Assembly: GCF_001028135.1 (NCBI RefSeq)
Contig: NZ_LDNM01000004.1
Span: forward strand, 62,001 to 126,000
Length of the DNA: 64,000 nucleotides
Source of the DNA: Xenorhabdus griffiniae
GTDB lineage: Bacteria; Pseudomonadota; Gammaproteobacteria; Enterobacterales; Enterobacteriaceae
Reading direction: 5' to 3'
Position 1 is the stretch's first letter; every line of letters starts with the position of its first letter. The notes under the pieces are model-generated. The model did no database searches, had not been told where the DNA came from, and saw only the letters and a list, made by a program, of their open reading frames with translations. This document shows positions 45,866 to 56,817 of this stretch, one piece after another. The position numbers and the translations under genes are program-made.

Positions 45866-47275
45866 CTACACGCTGTAATACAGTTCAAACTCCAGAGGAT
45901 GTGGTGTCATGCGAACACGTTCAATTTCCCCATTCAATAAAGTGATATAAGCATCAATCGTATCATCGGTAAAAACACCACCGCGCGTCAGGAATTCACG
46001 GTCGGCATCTAATGCGGCCAGCGCTTCTTCCAAAGAAGGGGCCACGGTTGGGATCTCCTGGGCTTCTTCTGCGGGCAAGTCATACAAGTTTTTATCCATC
46101 GCATCACCTGGATGGATTTTGTTGATGATGCCATCCAAACCTGCCATCAACAGCGCAGAGAAAGCCAGGTAAGGGTTCGCTGCGGGATCAGGGAAACGCA
46201 CTTCAATACGGCGAGCTTTGGCACTGGCGACCACCGGGATACGGATAGACGCAGAACGGTTACGGGCAGAATAGGCCAGCATCACCGGGGCTTCAAAGCC
46301 AGGCACCAGACGTTTGTACGAGTTAGTTGTTGGGTTGGTAAAGGCATTTAACGCACGTGCGTGTTTGATGACACCGCCGATATAGTAAAGCGCCATTTCG
46401 GACAAGCCACCGTACTTGTCACCTGCAAACAGGTTAGTGCCATTTTTGGACAGTGACATATGACAGTGCATACCTGATCCGTTATCGCCCACCAACGGTT
46501 TTGGCATAAATGTCGCGGTTTTACCCAATTTATGGGCAACGTTATGAACCACATATTTATAAATCTGGGTTTCATCCGCTTTTTTGGTCATAGTATTAAA
46601 GCGGGTGGCAATTTCGTTTTGTCCGGCAGTTGCGACCTCATGGTGGTGGGCTTCAACGACCAGGCCCATTTTTTCCATGGTCAGGCACATGGCTGAACGC
46701 AGGTCTTGGGAAGAATCCACCGGAGGAACCGGAAAGTACCCGCCTTTAATGCCGGGCCGATGGCCTTTGTTACCGCCTTCATAGCGTGTGCCGCTGTTCC
46801 AGGCGGCTTCCGTATCATCGATATGATAATAAGAGCCAGAGATGGAGCTGCCGAAACGGATATCATCGAACAAAAAGAATTCGGGTTCTGGCCCAAATAA
46901 AACGGTATCAGCAATATCGCTTGCCCGCAGGAAATCTTCTGCGCGTTTGGCAATGGAGCGAGGATCGCGGCTATAGCCTTGCATGGTGCCGGGTTCAAGG
47001 ATATCACAACGCAGGATCAGGGTGGCATCATTAAAGAAGGGATCAAGCATCGCGGTGCCTGGATCTGGCATGAGCACCATGTCGGATTCATTGATACCTT
47101 TCCAGCCACCGATAGATGAACCGTCAAACATTTTGCCATCTTCAAAGAAGTCTTCATCAACTTGGTGGGCAGGAATAGTGATGTGTTGTTCTTTACCTTT
47201 GGTGTCAGTAAAGCGTAAGTCAATAAACTTCACCTGATGTTCTTCAATCATGGACAAAACATGTTCAACGGACAT
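45866..47275 (-). CDS. glnA: Glutamine synthetase type I
   Basis: 469 residues, the E. coli length. Dodecameric enzyme making glutamine from glutamate and ammonia with ATP. Seen: [16 protein letters not shown], the metal-ligand segment [10 protein letters not shown], the ATP-site [18 protein letters not shown], and the adenylylation Tyr in [10 protein letters not shown] (about residue 398). Expressed from a sigma-54 promoter with upstream NtrC sites. Confidence 0.98.
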   Translation of the reverse strand: MSVEHVLSMIEEHQVKFIDLRFTDTKGKEQHITIPAHQVDEDFFEDGKMFDGSSIGGWKGINESDMVLMPDPGTAMLDPFFNDATLILRCDILEPGTMQGYSRDPRSIAKRAEDFLRASDIADTVLFGPEPEFFLFDDIRFGSSISGSYYHIDDTEAAWNSGTRYEGGNKGHRPGIKGGYFPVPPVDSSQDLRSAMCLTMEKMGLVVEAHHHEVATAGQNEIATRFNTMTKKADETQIYKYVVHNVAHKLGKTATFMPKPLVGDNGSGMHCHMSLSKNGTNLFAGDKYGGLSEMALYYIGGVIKHARALNAFTNPTTNSYKRLVPGFEAPVMLAYSARNRSASIRIPVVASAKARRIEVRFPDPAANPYLAFSALLMAGLDGIINKIHPGDAMDKNLYDLPAEEAQEIPTVAPSLEEALAALDADREFLTRGGVFTDDTIDAYITLLNGEIERVRMTPHPLEFELYYSV

Positions 47276-47403
47276 ACTGGCTCTCCTGGTTTACGTCGGC
47301 CTGATAAAACAGGGCAAGAAATAGGCTGTTTTATCTTAAAAGTTAAGGGCGATTGTGGATCTCTGTATGATCAATGTTATGAAATCACTATCGCTAAAGA
47401 TAA

Positions 47404-47421
47404 ATGCGAAAAATGTGCCAA
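47404..47421 (-). promoter_or_regulatory. Sigma-54 promoter of glnA (glnAp2-like)
   Basis: On the minus strand TTGGCACATTTTTCGCA matches the -24/-12 consensus TGGCAC-N5-TTGCA with one mismatch and closely resembles E. coli glnAp2. It is about 130 bp upstream of the glnA start. Confidence 0.85.
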
Positions 47422-47514
47422 TATTTAAAAATTATTTAATATCAATATGATAAAAAAGTATGGCAGAGGGAAGAGAAAAAATAAATAAGACAGGAGTATG
47501 GTTTTAGGTATTTT

Positions 47515-47562
47515 TGCACCAAAGTGGTGAATTCTGACAATGTGCTTGCATTATTATGGTGC
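47515..47562. promoter_or_regulatory. Two NtrC-binding sites upstream of glnA
   Basis: TGCACCAAAGTGGTGA (47515-47530) and TGCATTATTATGGTGC (47547-47562) match the NtrC consensus TGCACCA-N3-TGGTGCA; they are 32 bp apart (three helical turns) and about 100-140 bp upstream of the -24 element, as in E. coli glnA. Cooperative NtrC-phosphate binding is expected. Confidence 0.8.
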
Positions 47563-47736
47563 GACTGGCCGGCTGAAATCTCGCAAACTTGCATCAAATT
47601 TTGCGGGAAGGAATGCCCTAGGCTGTCTATACCAAGCTCGCTTCTGTAGTTGGCTCGGAACTTAAGGAACTCGCTAAATAAAGAGAAAACCGCCAATACT
47701 GCACAACTTTTAATACCAGTGCAACCATCCAAAGTG

Positions 47737-47742
47737 TATAAT
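47737..47742 (+). promoter_or_regulatory. Possible -10 element of typA
   Basis: A perfect TATAAT preceded by TG, about 100 bp upstream of typA. No clear -35 hexamer; an extended -10 promoter is possible. Confidence 0.35.
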
Positions 47743-47840
47743 GCTGCACTTTTGTTCGGCGGCGGCCAAGTAAAACAGAATTCTTTTTGTGTACTGCATT
47801 GAGAGTGCATAAATGATCTTAGCGTTATCGGAATTTTTAA

Positions 47841-49670
47841 ATGTCAAATGAAATCAGTAATTTAAGAAATATAGCAATTATTGCTCACGTCGACCATGGC
47901 AAAACCACGCTGGTTGATAAACTCCTGCAACAGTCTGGCACCTTTGGGGAGCGTGCTGCAACAACCGAACGTGTGATGGATTCCAATGATCTGGAAAAAG
48001 AACGTGGTATTACCATTCTGGCAAAGAATACGGCGATCAAATGGAATGACTATCGTATCAACATCGTAGATACCCCAGGCCACGCCGATTTTGGTGGCGA
48101 GGTTGAACGTGTCATGTCAATGGTAGACAGCGTGCTGTTGCTGGTTGATGCGATGGATGGCCCAATGCCACAGACTCGCTTTGTTACCCAGAAAGCGTTT
48201 GCTCACGGCCTGAAACCGATTGTGGTGATCAACAAAGTTGACCGTCCGGGTGCTCGCCCTGACTGGGTGGTGGATCAGGTATTTGACTTGTTTGTGAACC
48301 TCGGTGCAACCGATGAGCAACTGGATTTCCCAATCATTTATGCTTCTGCACTGATGGGTGTTGCGGGTAACGAGCATACCGAAATGGCTGAAGATATGAC
48401 TCCGTTGTATCAGGCAATCGTTGATCACGTTGAGCCACCTAAGGTTGACCTTGATGGCCCATTCCAGATGCAAATTTCGCAGTTGGATTACAATAACTAC
48501 GTTGGGGTTATCGGTATCGGTCGCATTAAGCGCGGTATGGTAAAACCAAACCAAAACATCACGATTATCGACAGCGAAGGTAAAACGCGCAACGGTAAAG
48601 TCGGTAAGGTCTTTAGCCATCTGGGATTGGAGCGTATTGAGTCTGATAAGGCGGAAGCCGGCGACATCATCGCAATTACCGGTCTGGGTGATCTGAACAT
48701 CTCCGATACCCTGTGTGAAGTTAATACGGTCGAAGCATTGCCTGCACTGGCCGTTGATGAACCTACCGTCAGCATGTACTTCTGTGTCAACACTTCACCG
48801 TTCTGTGGCCGTGAAGGTAAGTACGTGACTTCTCGCCAGATCCTTGATCGTCTGAAAAAAGAACTGGTTCATAACGTTGCACTGCGTGTTGAGGAAACGG
48901 AAGATCCAGACGCTTTCCGTGTATCTGGCCGTGGTGAACTGCACTTGTCCGTTCTGATCGAGAACATGCGTCGTGAAGGTTTCGAGCTGGGCGTTTCCCG
49001 TCCAAAAGTGATTTTCCGTGACATTGATGGCCGTAAGCAGGAACCTTTCGAGCAGGTTACTCTGGATATCGAAGAGCAGCACCAAGGCGATGTGATGCAG
49101 GCACTGGGTGAGCGTAAAGGTGAAATGCGTGACATGCTGCCAGATGGCAAAGGCCGCGTTCGTCTTGATTACGTTATTCCAAGCCGTGGCCTGATTGGCT
49201 TCCGTACTGAATTCATGACCATGACTTCGGGTACTGGCCTGTTGTATGCCACATTCAGCCACTATGATGATATCCGCCCAGGTGAGATTGGTCGTCGCCT
49301 GAATGGGGTACTGATTGCCAATGGACAAGGTAAGGCAGTGGCTTACGCGCTGTATAGTTTGCAGGAGCGTGGTAAGTTGTTCCTGGGTCATGGTACGGAA
49401 GTGTATGAAGGCCAGATCATTGGTATTCACTCACGTTCAAATGACCTGACCGTTAACTGTCTGACCGGTAAGAAACTGACTAACATGCGTGCGTCAGGAA
49501 CGGATGAAGCGACAACACTGACTCCACATATCAAGAAAACATTGGAGCAGGCGCTGGAGTTTATTGATGATGACGAGTTGGTTGAAGTGACGCCAGTGTC
49601 AATTCGCTTGCGTAAGCGTCATTTGACTGAAAACGATCGCCGCCGTGCAAATCGTAGCAAAGACGTTTAA
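47841..49670 (+). CDS. typA: Ribosome-associated GTPase TypA/BipA
   Basis: 609 residues (E. coli 607). G1 [10 protein letters not shown], switch region [12 protein letters not shown]3 [13 protein letters not shown]4 NKVDRPGA; then a beta-barrel domain 2, EF-G-like domains III and V, and the specific C-terminal domain ([22 protein letters not shown]-like). Needed for 50S assembly and growth at low temperature or under stress. Divergent from glnA as in E. coli. Confidence 0.98.
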   Translation: MSNEISNLRNIAIIAHVDHGKTTLVDKLLQQSGTFGERAATTERVMDSNDLEKERGITILAKNTAIKWNDYRINIVDTPGHADFGGEVERVMSMVDSVLLLVDAMDGPMPQTRFVTQKAFAHGLKPIVVINKVDRPGARPDWVVDQVFDLFVNLGATDEQLDFPIIYASALMGVAGNEHTEMAEDMTPLYQAIVDHVEPPKVDLDGPFQMQISQLDYNNYVGVIGIGRIKRGMVKPNQNITIIDSEGKTRNGKVGKVFSHLGLERIESDKAEAGDIIAITGLGDLNISDTLCEVNTVEALPALAVDEPTVSMYFCVNTSPFCGREGKYVTSRQILDRLKKELVHNVALRVEETEDPDAFRVSGRGELHLSVLIENMRREGFELGVSRPKVIFRDIDGRKQEPFEQVTLDIEEQHQGDVMQALGERKGEMRDMLPDGKGRVRLDYVIPSRGLIGFRTEFMTMTSGTGLLYATFSHYDDIRPGEIGRRLNGVLIANGQGKAVAYALYSLQERGKLFLGHGTEVYEGQIIGIHSRSNDLTVNCLTGKKLTNMRASGTDEATTLTPHIKKTLEQALEFIDDDELVEVTPVSIRLRKRHLTENDRRRANRSKDV

Positions 49671-49713
49671 TTTTTGGGTCATGTGCTGTATTTGATGACC
49701 TGAAAATCAATTG

Positions 49714-49737
49714 CTTAGGGCGCTTCGGTGCCCTGAG
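49714..49737 (+). terminator. Terminator of typA
   Basis: Stem CTTAGGGCGC/GTGCCCTGAG (with G-T pairs) closed by the stable tetraloop TTCG, then TTCTTTTAT. 43 bp past the stop. Confidence 0.85.
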
Positions 49738-49934
49738 TTCTTTTATGATATCCCCTTCTAGCCATTTGTGATCTATCTCTGCTGATCGGTCGGTAGCCAG
49801 TCAAGAGCTTCAACGACGATTTATAAGACACTTCATAAGAAGAACAATTTATTTGTTTTTTTATCCCGCCCTTCTTTTTTCTTAATAAAAGTATGATAAA
49901 AGTACTAAACAATGAGCGTCAGTCAGGAGGGATT

Positions 49935-50552
49935 ATGCTGTATATTTTCGATCTGGGTAACGTGATTATTAATATTGATTTTAAAAGAGTATTGGCTGTC
50001 TGGAGTAATCTGAGCGGGACACCACTGGCAACATTGACCCCCAAATTTTCGCAGGGAGAAACTATTGAAAAGCACGAGCGTGGGCAAATTAGTGACCCTG
50101 AATTTGCAGAAATGATGTGTGATGAAATGGATATCTCACTCAGTTTTGAACAATTTGCGGAAGGCTGGAATACAATCTTTGTCGGTGTCAGGCAGGAAGT
50201 CATTGAGCTAATGCATAAATTGCGTGCCGAAGGGCATCGTGTAGTTGTGCTGTCAAATACCAACCGTCTGCATTTTGATTACTGGTCAGTGCATTATCCT
50301 GAAGTTGCTGCATCAACGGATTTCCTTTATTTATCCCAGGATTTAGGTATGCGTAAACCAAATCTGGATATTTTTAATTATGTGCTGGCCGCAGAAGGTG
50401 TGGCAGCGGAACAAGCCATATTCTTTGATGATCTGTCAGAAAACGTCGAAGCAGCAAAAAAATCAGGCATCAATGCAATTCATGTGACTGACAAGAGTGT
50501 CATCCCCGATTATTTTAAGTCACATGATTTCTCGCTTCCCGCAAAAAATTAA
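49935..50552 (+). CDS. yihX: HAD phosphatase YihX (alpha-D-glucose-1-phosphate phosphatase)
   Basis: 205 residues. HAD motif I is FDLGNVIINIDF (the first Asp replaced pattern DxGN typical of YihX), motif II VLSNTN, motif III Lys in LGMRKPNLDIF and motif IV FFDDLSENVEAA. E. coli YihX hydrolyses alpha-glucose 1-phosphate and related sugar phosphates. The start is MLYIFDLG with AGGAGGG just upstream; the frame begins 14 codons earlier. Next is dtd; the E. coli rbn/yihY gene between yihX and dtd is absent. Confidence 0.93.
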   Translation: MLYIFDLGNVIINIDFKRVLAVWSNLSGTPLATLTPKFSQGETIEKHERGQISDPEFAEMMCDEMDISLSFEQFAEGWNTIFVGVRQEVIELMHKLRAEGHRVVVLSNTNRLHFDYWSVHYPEVAASTDFLYLSQDLGMRKPNLDIFNYVLAAEGVAAEQAIFFDDLSENVEAAKKSGINAIHVTDKSVIPDYFKSHDFSLPAKN

Positions 50553-50591
50553 CATTGTTTGCTTATTGCAACGAAATAACAGGCAAGAGAA

Positions 50592-51029
50592 ATGATCGCA
50601 TTAATTCAGCGTGTAACACAGGCAAAGGTTGTTGTTGAAGATGAGACGATTGGAGACATTGGACAGGGGTTGCTGGTGTTGCTGGGGGTGGAAAAAGACG
50701 ATACCCCACAGAAAGCGCAACGTTTATGCGACAAGGTAATAGGATATCGGGTATTCAGCGATGAACAGGGAAAAATGAACCTTAACGTTCAGCAAGCGGG
50801 TGGTAGTTTACTGGTTGTATCGCAATTTACATTAGCTGCGGACACGCAGAAAGGCTTAAGACCCAGTTTTTCGGGTGGAGCTGAACCACAAAAAGCAAAG
50901 GAACTGTATCGCTATTTTATTGAACAGTGTCGTGTAACGGGTGTAAAAACAGAAACGGGGAAATTTGCGGCAGACATGCAAGTCAGTTTGATAAATGACG
51001 GGCCAGTGACTTTTTGGTTGCAAGTATGA
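50592..51029 (+). CDS. dtd: D-aminoacyl-tRNA deacylase
   Basis: 145 residues, E. coli length. Contains the active-site signatures [20 protein letters not shown] and the C-terminal NDGPVTFWL (Gly-cisPro-type GPVT motif). Hydrolyses D-amino acids mischarged on tRNA. 39 bp after yihX and touching the yiiD reading frame. Confidence 0.97.
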   Translation: MIALIQRVTQAKVVVEDETIGDIGQGLLVLLGVEKDDTPQKAQRLCDKVIGYRVFSDEQGKMNLNVQQAGGSLLVVSQFTLAADTQKGLRPSFSGGAEPQKAKELYRYFIEQCRVTGVKTETGKFAADMQVSLINDGPVTFWLQV

Positions 51030-51079
51030 TGGATTTTTCTGTCGACACAGGGCAACACACAAAAGAAGGGGTTGTTTCT

Positions 51080-51997
51080 ATGTACCATCTGAGAGTACCT
51101 CAAACAGAACAAGAGTTGGACACCTATTACCAATTTCGTTGGGAGATGCTGCGTAAACCGCTTCACCAGCCCGTCGGATCAGAGAAAGACGGTTACGATT
51201 CGATGGCTCATCACCAAATGGTGGTGGATGAACAGGGTAATCCGCTGGCTGTTGGGCGTTTATACATCAATGCAGACAATGAAGGCGCTATTCGTTTTCT
51301 GGCCGTTCATCCCAATGTACAACGAAAAGGTTTGGGGACACTGATTGCGATGGCATTGGAATCTGTAGCCAGACAGGAAGGTGTGAAACGAATTGTTTGC
51401 AGCGCACGGGAAAACGCGGTTGATTTCTTCGGTAAGTTGGGTTTTCAAAACAGGGGTTTGATCAATGGTGCTAAGGCATTGCCGATTAGCCATTTTCTCA
51501 TGATCAAACCGATAATAAGCCTTGATGATATCTTGCACCGTCCTGATTGGTGTGCGGAGTTGCAGCAAGCATGGCATAAGCAAATCCCTTTGAGTGAAAA
51601 AATGGGGCTTAGGATCACCCAATATACCGGGCAACGCTTCGTTACGACGATGCCGGAAGCCGGAAACCAGAATCCCCACCATACTATTTTCGCGGGTAGC
51701 TTATTTTCTCAGGCCACCTTAACGGCATGGGGATTGATTTGGTTGTTGCTACAGGAGCGCCAATTGGGGGGAAATATCATTTTGGTGGATGCCAATATTC
51801 GTTATCGGCAACCGATTACAGGGCGCCCCTGTGCAACTGCGGATTTCAATAATATGAGCGGCGATCTTGCCCGTCTTGCCCGCGGTAATAAAGCCCGCGT
51901 AACGGTGGACGTGCAGGTTAGCGGTGAACATGGCGTAGGTAGCGTGTTCACCGGGACTTATATCGTCCTGCCTCCCGAACGTCTCACTAAAGCTTGA
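51080..51997 (+). CDS. yiiD: YiiD (FabY/MadA): GNAT plus hot-dog domain protein
   Basis: 305 residues from the chosen start [25 protein letters not shown]-terminal GNAT acetyltransferase domain ([24 protein letters not shown], acetyl-CoA loop) and C-terminal thioesterase-like hot-dog domain ([21 protein letters not shown]). I recall the E. coli protein as a malonyl-ACP decarboxylase supplying acetyl-ACP for fatty-acid initiation. AAGGGG lies eight bases before this ATG; a start at 51026 overlapping the dtd stop would add 18 residues and cannot be excluded. It overlaps the convergent yicH gene by 11 bp. Confidence 0.92.
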   Translation: MYHLRVPQTEQELDTYYQFRWEMLRKPLHQPVGSEKDGYDSMAHHQMVVDEQGNPLAVGRLYINADNEGAIRFLAVHPNVQRKGLGTLIAMALESVARQEGVKRIVCSARENAVDFFGKLGFQNRGLINGAKALPISHFLMIKPIISLDDILHRPDWCAELQQAWHKQIPLSEKMGLRITQYTGQRFVTTMPEAGNQNPHHTIFAGSLFSQATLTAWGLIWLLLQERQLGGNIILVDANIRYRQPITGRPCATADFNNMSGDLARLARGNKARVTVDVQVSGEHGVGSVFTGTYIVLPPERLTKA

Positions 51998-53768
51998 TTT
52001 TTGCGCAGGGTTGGCTTTCCGTAGAGTGGCCTGTTGTTGAGTTTCCAGTTTCAGGATTATCTACGGAGGCCGGGGCTGTCGGGGTACAGCGGCTCGTTGA
52101 GATCAAACCTTGCTCAATAGATTGTGACTCCTTGTCTGATGATTTATCTTCAGCAACTAATGTCCCGTTGATGGTTCCCTTCACATCGTCAGCGGAGAGA
52201 TCCCCCGTGAAAGCGAGTGAAAAATTGCCTTCTCCCTGAATATTAAGCGGTATCCAGCCCCATTGTGGCAAGATGTTCAAATCTGCATTCATCCCTTTGA
52301 AATTGAGGTTAAAAGGCGTATGAGCAGTTTGTTGTTCCGCTGAACCAGTCACTTGCAGCAGCCCTTCACGGGTAAAGCCATTCAGTTTATCAATAGTGAC
52401 TTTGCCGTCTGTAGCGTGTAGTTGCAGATAAGGACGGGTTATTTCGACCTTGTTAAAGGTTCCCGCCGCCGCTTGTAGCGATGCCTGACCCTTCCATAAT
52501 CCCCACTTGCCATTTTTCAAGATATCCATGTTGTTAATATGGGCTGCAAGGGTGGTGAGCTGGAACGGGAAATTGGGATTGGTATCAATCAACAGCGTAT
52601 TATTGAGAGTAATATCGTTGAGTTTCACGCCTGAAATCCATTCCGGCGCGGGCTGTTTGAAATAATCGAGCCATGTTGGTGGCAGAGCATAAAGCAGCCC
52701 GGTGACAGAACTCTCTTTGAGGGTAAGCAATCGGTTTTTGCGATCCCATTGAGACTGGATATTGAACAACCCTTTTTGATAGTGGGTTGTCAGGCTTGCG
52801 ATGGTAAAGGTATCACCAGAAAAACGGAATTTTCCAAGCGTGTCGCTGAACTGTGCATTATTCAACGTTATGTTCATCGCATTAAAATCAATCAACCCAT
52901 CTTCGGCGTTCCAGCTGCCGTTGACTAAGCCTAAATTTTTGATAGAACTGTCCAGATAATCAACAGACCAGTTTTGCCCTTGCAGTTTGGCATTGGTGAT
53001 ATTGAGATCTTTGACATACATCGCCGGCAGATGACTGATTTTTCCTTTCAAATCACTCAGTGTCATCGGGGTTTGCCAGCGAATATCACTGAGCAGGATA
53101 TTGTTCCAGCGCCAACTGCCGTCCGGTAATTGCTGACCATCGCCAGAAATGGCGCCTCGCAAAAATGTTGCGCCAAAAGCGTCGATAGTCAGGGCTTTAT
53201 TCTGGTAACTGCCTTGCACAACAGCATGTTCAACAGACATGTCATTAAAACGGATATTACTGGCACTGAATTGATATTTTCCATGACCAAATGGGTTGTC
53301 CCTGGCAGGAACCCAGGGTGTAATGCCGCCCGTGATATTCTCCCCCTGAATACGCGTATTGGGACTCTCTAGCTGAATATTCATCTGGTTCAGTTGCAGG
53401 ATATCCGCTTGTAAAAGAGGAGGAAGTTGATTTCCAGACAGTATCAATGTCCCTTGTTGCAATGTCAGACGACGGAGATTTTTGGGGGACAGTAAATGCT
53501 GCCATTTGAAATCAAGATGAATGGTATCGGCATTGAGTGAGAAAGGACTTTGTGTATCGTGAAGGTCGATGTGGTTTAGTGATAGGGTAGCAGGCTGCTG
53601 CCAGCTATGGCTGATGCTTTCAATACTGACTTGATAATGTCCTTGCCTGCTGAACCATTGGCTTAACTGTTTGGCTCCCCAATGCGTCTGGGCAACAACA
53701 TAGATAACTATGATTGCCAGAATTAGCATTAATAGAAGAGTGACAAAAAATTTCCCTAACCACCTCAT
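51987..53768 (-). CDS. yicH: YicH, AsmA-family envelope protein
   Basis: 593 residues (E. coli about 569). One N-terminal transmembrane anchor ([20 protein letters not shown], residues 7-26), then a long periplasmic beta-rich AsmA repeat region ([34 protein letters not shown]). AsmA-like proteins are thought to bridge the periplasm for phospholipid transport. The last about 50 residues are a Ser/Thr-rich low-complexity tail with two Cys, probably the cause of the extra length. Downstream of xanP as in E. coli. Confidence 0.9.
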   Translation of the reverse strand: MRWLGKFFVTLLLMLILAIIVIYVVAQTHWGAKQLSQWFSRQGHYQVSIESISHSWQQPATLSLNHIDLHDTQSPFSLNADTIHLDFKWQHLLSPKNLRRLTLQQGTLILSGNQLPPLLQADILQLNQMNIQLESPNTRIQGENITGGITPWVPARDNPFGHGKYQFSASNIRFNDMSVEHAVVQGSYQNKALTIDAFGATFLRGAISGDGQQLPDGSWRWNNILLSDIRWQTPMTLSDLKGKISHLPAMYVKDLNITNAKLQGQNWSVDYLDSSIKNLGLVNGSWNAEDGLIDFNAMNITLNNAQFSDTLGKFRFSGDTFTIASLTTHYQKGLFNIQSQWDRKNRLLTLKESSVTGLLYALPPTWLDYFKQPAPEWISGVKLNDITLNNTLLIDTNPNFPFQLTTLAAHINNMDILKNGKWGLWKGQASLQAAAGTFNKVEITRPYLQLHATDGKVTIDKLNGFTREGLLQVTGSAEQQTAHTPFNLNFKGMNADLNILPQWGWIPLNIQGEGNFSLAFTGDLSADDVKGTINGTLVAEDKSSDKESQSIEQGLISTSRCTPTAPASVDNPETGNSTTGHSTESQPCAKIKL

Positions 53769-53861
53769 ATTTCACCTCAACAGTGTGATCTTCCAATAGA
53801 AGCCCTTTTATGCCGTAAAATAGAGCCGCACTCAATAGATGTTTTAGGCAAAAAAAGAAAA

Positions 53862-53882
53862 CTCCCGCAGGTAAGGCGGGAG
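53862..53882 (-). terminator. Terminator of xanP
   Basis: 7-bp GC-rich stem CTCCCGC/GCGGGAG with a 7-nt loop; on the minus strand it is followed by TTTTCTTTTTTT. 27 bp past the xanP stop. Confidence 0.88.
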
Positions 53883-53908
53883 AGAAGCATTATACAAAAA
53901 ACGGCTGA

Positions 53909-55294
53909 CTATTTTTCTTGGGGAAAAATGAGGTTAAGCATAATGGCGGTTAACCCACCAGCGGCAATGCCTGAAGAGAGTAAGTTTTTCAACCAATCAG
54001 GGGCAAACTGTAAAATCAGCGGTTGTTGAGAAATACCTAACCCCACAGCCAGAGACAGTGCGATGATCATAATGGCACGACGATTCAGCGGCTCACGGGA
54101 AACGATTCTGACCCCAGATGCAGCGATAGTGCCGAACATCACAATCGTTGCTCCGCCCAGAACAGGCTCAGGAATATGTTGTACAAAACCCGCCACGGCG
54201 GGAAACAGCCCCAATAGGATCAGCATGGAGGCAATCATGTAACCGACATAGCGGCTGGCAACACCAGTGAGTTGGATCACGCCATTGTTCTGACCAAAAC
54301 AGGAGTTTGGAAACGTATTAAACACGGCTGACACCATAGAATTAAGGCCATTTGCCAGCACACCGCCCTTGATACGTTTTATGTAAAGTGGGCCGCTGAC
54401 AGGTTGCCCGGAGACATCTGAGGTGGCTGTGATATCACCAATTGTTTCCAGTGATGTCACCATAAAAATCAGAATCAGTGGGATCAACAGATTCCAGTCA
54501 AAAGACAAGCCATAATAGAGTGGCGAAGGAATTGTGATGATTGGTGCATCTTCGTGCGGTATTGAAGTGGGTAACCTATCCATATACCAGGCCAGCAGAT
54601 ACCCCACTGCCATGGCGATGACCAGAGAAGCAACACGCAAGTAAGGGTTATTTTGGCGATTCAGCAATACGATAACCGCAAGAACAACTCCCGCCAGCAG
54701 CAAGTTTTCAGATGCGCCAAATGTGCCATCTTGAATCGCAGAATAACCACCACCAATCGAAGTTAACCCCACCTGAATTAGTGATAACCCAATGATCATC
54801 ACCACAATACCGGAAACCAGAGGGGTAATAATCCGTCTTGCCAAATGTAACACGCGTGAGAGCAGCACTTCCGTCATTGAGGCGAGCATCAGTGTACCAA
54901 ACAGAGCTGCCATCATAGTTGGAATATCCGCACCGCCATTTTTCAACGCCAGGCCACCCATAATAAGTGGGGCAACGAAATTAAAGCTGGTGCCTTGGAT
55001 TGAAAGCAACCCTGAGCCAATGGGTCCCCAAGAACGAATTTGAATCAGTGATGCTAAACCTGAAGCAAACAGGGACATACTGATAATGCGTTGGGTATCC
55101 TGTTCTGGAAGCCCCAGAGCCTGGCAAATCAACATCGCTGGCGTAATAACAGCCACAAACATGGCCAGTAAATGTTGGCATGCAGCAAATAAGGCATGTG
55201 GAAGCGGTGGCTTATCTTCCAGACGATAGATCAGTTCGTTGTTTGATTTATTGGGTACTTCTGATGAATTGGATTCACGGGGTAAATTGACCAT
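53909..55294 (-). CDS. xanP: Xanthine permease XanP
   Basis: 461 residues (E. coli XanP 463). NCS2 family, about 14 membrane segments, with the signature [19 protein letters not shown] and [18 protein letters not shown]. Proton-driven xanthine uptake. A PurR-like box lies upstream. Divergent from gltS and upstream of yicH, as in E. coli. Confidence 0.94.
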   Translation of the reverse strand: MVNLPRESNSSEVPNKSNNELIYRLEDKPPLPHALFAACQHLLAMFVAVITPAMLICQALGLPEQDTQRIISMSLFASGLASLIQIRSWGPIGSGLLSIQGTSFNFVAPLIMGGLALKNGGADIPTMMAALFGTLMLASMTEVLLSRVLHLARRIITPLVSGIVVMIIGLSLIQVGLTSIGGGYSAIQDGTFGASENLLLAGVVLAVIVLLNRQNNPYLRVASLVIAMAVGYLLAWYMDRLPTSIPHEDAPIITIPSPLYYGLSFDWNLLIPLILIFMVTSLETIGDITATSDVSGQPVSGPLYIKRIKGGVLANGLNSMVSAVFNTFPNSCFGQNNGVIQLTGVASRYVGYMIASMLILLGLFPAVAGFVQHIPEPVLGGATIVMFGTIAASGVRIVSREPLNRRAIMIIALSLAVGLGISQQPLILQFAPDWLKNLLSSGIAAGGLTAIMLNLIFPQEK

Positions 55295-55346
55295 GTTGTG
55301 AAATTCCAGATAGACAAAAAGCGCATTTTAATGATTCTTATCATTA

Positions 55347-55362
55347 AAGCAATCGTTTGCGT
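55347..55362. promoter_or_regulatory. PurR box-like site upstream of xanP
   Basis: AAGCAATCGTTTGCGT agrees with the palindromic PurR consensus ACGCAAACGTTTGCGT at 14 of 16 positions, 53 bp upstream of xanP. Next to it lies a palindrome AATGAT-TCTT-ATCATT (55331-55346). Confidence 0.65.
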
Positions 55363-55535
55363 TAAGTTTTCATCATGAATTGTGGTTCAATCCCGTCACA
55401 TTTTTAAATGTTTTAACTTGTGTTTATGCGTAATTTTATTTCTAATCCAACCCTTACCTGCTCTTGGCGTTTTTATAGGATGATTATAACGTCACATTAA
55501 GTTCACATAATATTAACAATGGATGAGGTACATCA

Positions 55536-56750
55536 ATGTATCATCTGGATATTTATGGCACGCTCGTTGCTGCCACACTGGTTTTGCTACTAGGAAGAAA
55601 ACTCGTACAATCAGTTCCATTTCTTGAGAAATATACGATCCCGGAGCCAGTCGCAGGTGGATTATTGGTTGCATTAGTTCTGCTGGCAGTTAAACAATCC
55701 ATAGGTTGGGAAGTCAGTTTTGATTTATCTCTCCAAGAGCCTCTCATGTTGATGTTCTTTGCCACAATCGGCTTGAACGCTAACCTTGCCAGCCTGAAAG
55801 CCGGCGGAAAATCGTTGGTCATTTTTGTCTGCGTGGTTGTTGGCCTGTTATTTGTACAGAACACCGTGGGCATCGCATTGGCGAAAATGCTTGGCCTTGA
55901 TCCATTAATGGGATTGCTGGCAGGCTCCATTACACTATCTGGTGGGCATGGAACAGGTGGCGCTTGGGGCAAGGTATTCACTGAGCGCTATGGCTTTGAA
56001 AATGCCACGGAAGTGGCAATGGCATGTGCAACATTCGGCCTGGTTTTAGGTGGACTGATAGGAGGTCCGGTTGCCCGCCTGTTGGTGAAAAATACCAAAA
56101 CGCCAGGGCTGGGGGCTGAGGATACCGAGCTGCCGACGGCATTTGAGAAACCTTATACGGGGCGGCTTATTACACCATTAGTGATGGTGGAAACGATTGC
56201 TATGATTTCCATTTGCCTATTGGCAGGTAAGTTTATTGAGAAACTGCTACAAGGCACGGCCTTTGAATTGCCGACATTCGTCTGTGTCCTGTTTGTTGGT
56301 GTTATTCTTAGTAATGGTCTATCTCTGCTTGGTTTTTATCGGGTATTTGATCGAGCGGTTTCGGTCTTAGGTAATGTCAGTTTATCGCTGTTCCTGGCTA
56401 TGGCATTGATGAGTCTTAAACTGTGGCAATTGGCTTCCCTTGCGTTGCCAATGTTGATCATTCTTGCCGTACAAACAGTGGTTATGGCTTTGTATGCTGT
56501 TTTCGTCACTTACCGCATAATGGGTAAGAATTTCGATGCCGCCGTATTATCAGCCGGCCACTGTGGTTTTGGCTTAGGTGCAACACCAACAGCTATCGCG
56601 AATATGCAAGCGATCACCGACCGTTTTGGACCATCGCATGTGGCATTCTTACTCGTACCTATGGTGGGGGCATTCTTTATTGATATCGTTAATGCTGCCG
56701 TCATCAAATTGTATCTGTTATTACCGGTATTCCCATCTGTAGCTGGTTAA
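55536..56750 (+). CDS. gltS: Sodium/glutamate symporter GltS
   Basis: 404 residues (E. coli 401). ESS family with two inverted halves, each with a pore-loop motif: SGGHGTGGAWGK in the first half and AGHCGFGLGATPTAIANM in the second. Sodium-dependent glutamate uptake across the inner membrane. GGATGAGG upstream of the ATG. Convergent with recG. Confidence 0.97.
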   Translation: MYHLDIYGTLVAATLVLLLGRKLVQSVPFLEKYTIPEPVAGGLLVALVLLAVKQSIGWEVSFDLSLQEPLMLMFFATIGLNANLASLKAGGKSLVIFVCVVVGLLFVQNTVGIALAKMLGLDPLMGLLAGSITLSGGHGTGGAWGKVFTERYGFENATEVAMACATFGLVLGGLIGGPVARLLVKNTKTPGLGAEDTELPTAFEKPYTGRLITPLVMVETIAMISICLLAGKFIEKLLQGTAFELPTFVCVLFVGVILSNGLSLLGFYRVFDRAVSVLGNVSLSLFLAMALMSLKLWQLASLALPMLIILAVQTVVMALYAVFVTYRIMGKNFDAAVLSAGHCGFGLGATPTAIANMQAITDRFGPSHVAFLLVPMVGAFFIDIVNAAVIKLYLLLPVFPSVAG

Positions 56751-56790
56751 ATTAATACACTTTTGTCTCGCCTGATATCTTGGCGAATAT

Positions 56791-56811
56791 GCCGCTGAAA
56801 TACTCAGCGGC
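56791..56811. terminator. Hairpin between gltS and recG
   Basis: 8-bp perfect stem GCCGCTGA/TCAGCGGC, 5-nt loop, between convergent stop codons. A smaller hairpin TCGCC/GGCGA precedes it. Likely terminates both genes. Confidence 0.6.
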
Positions 56812-56817
56812 TGGCAC

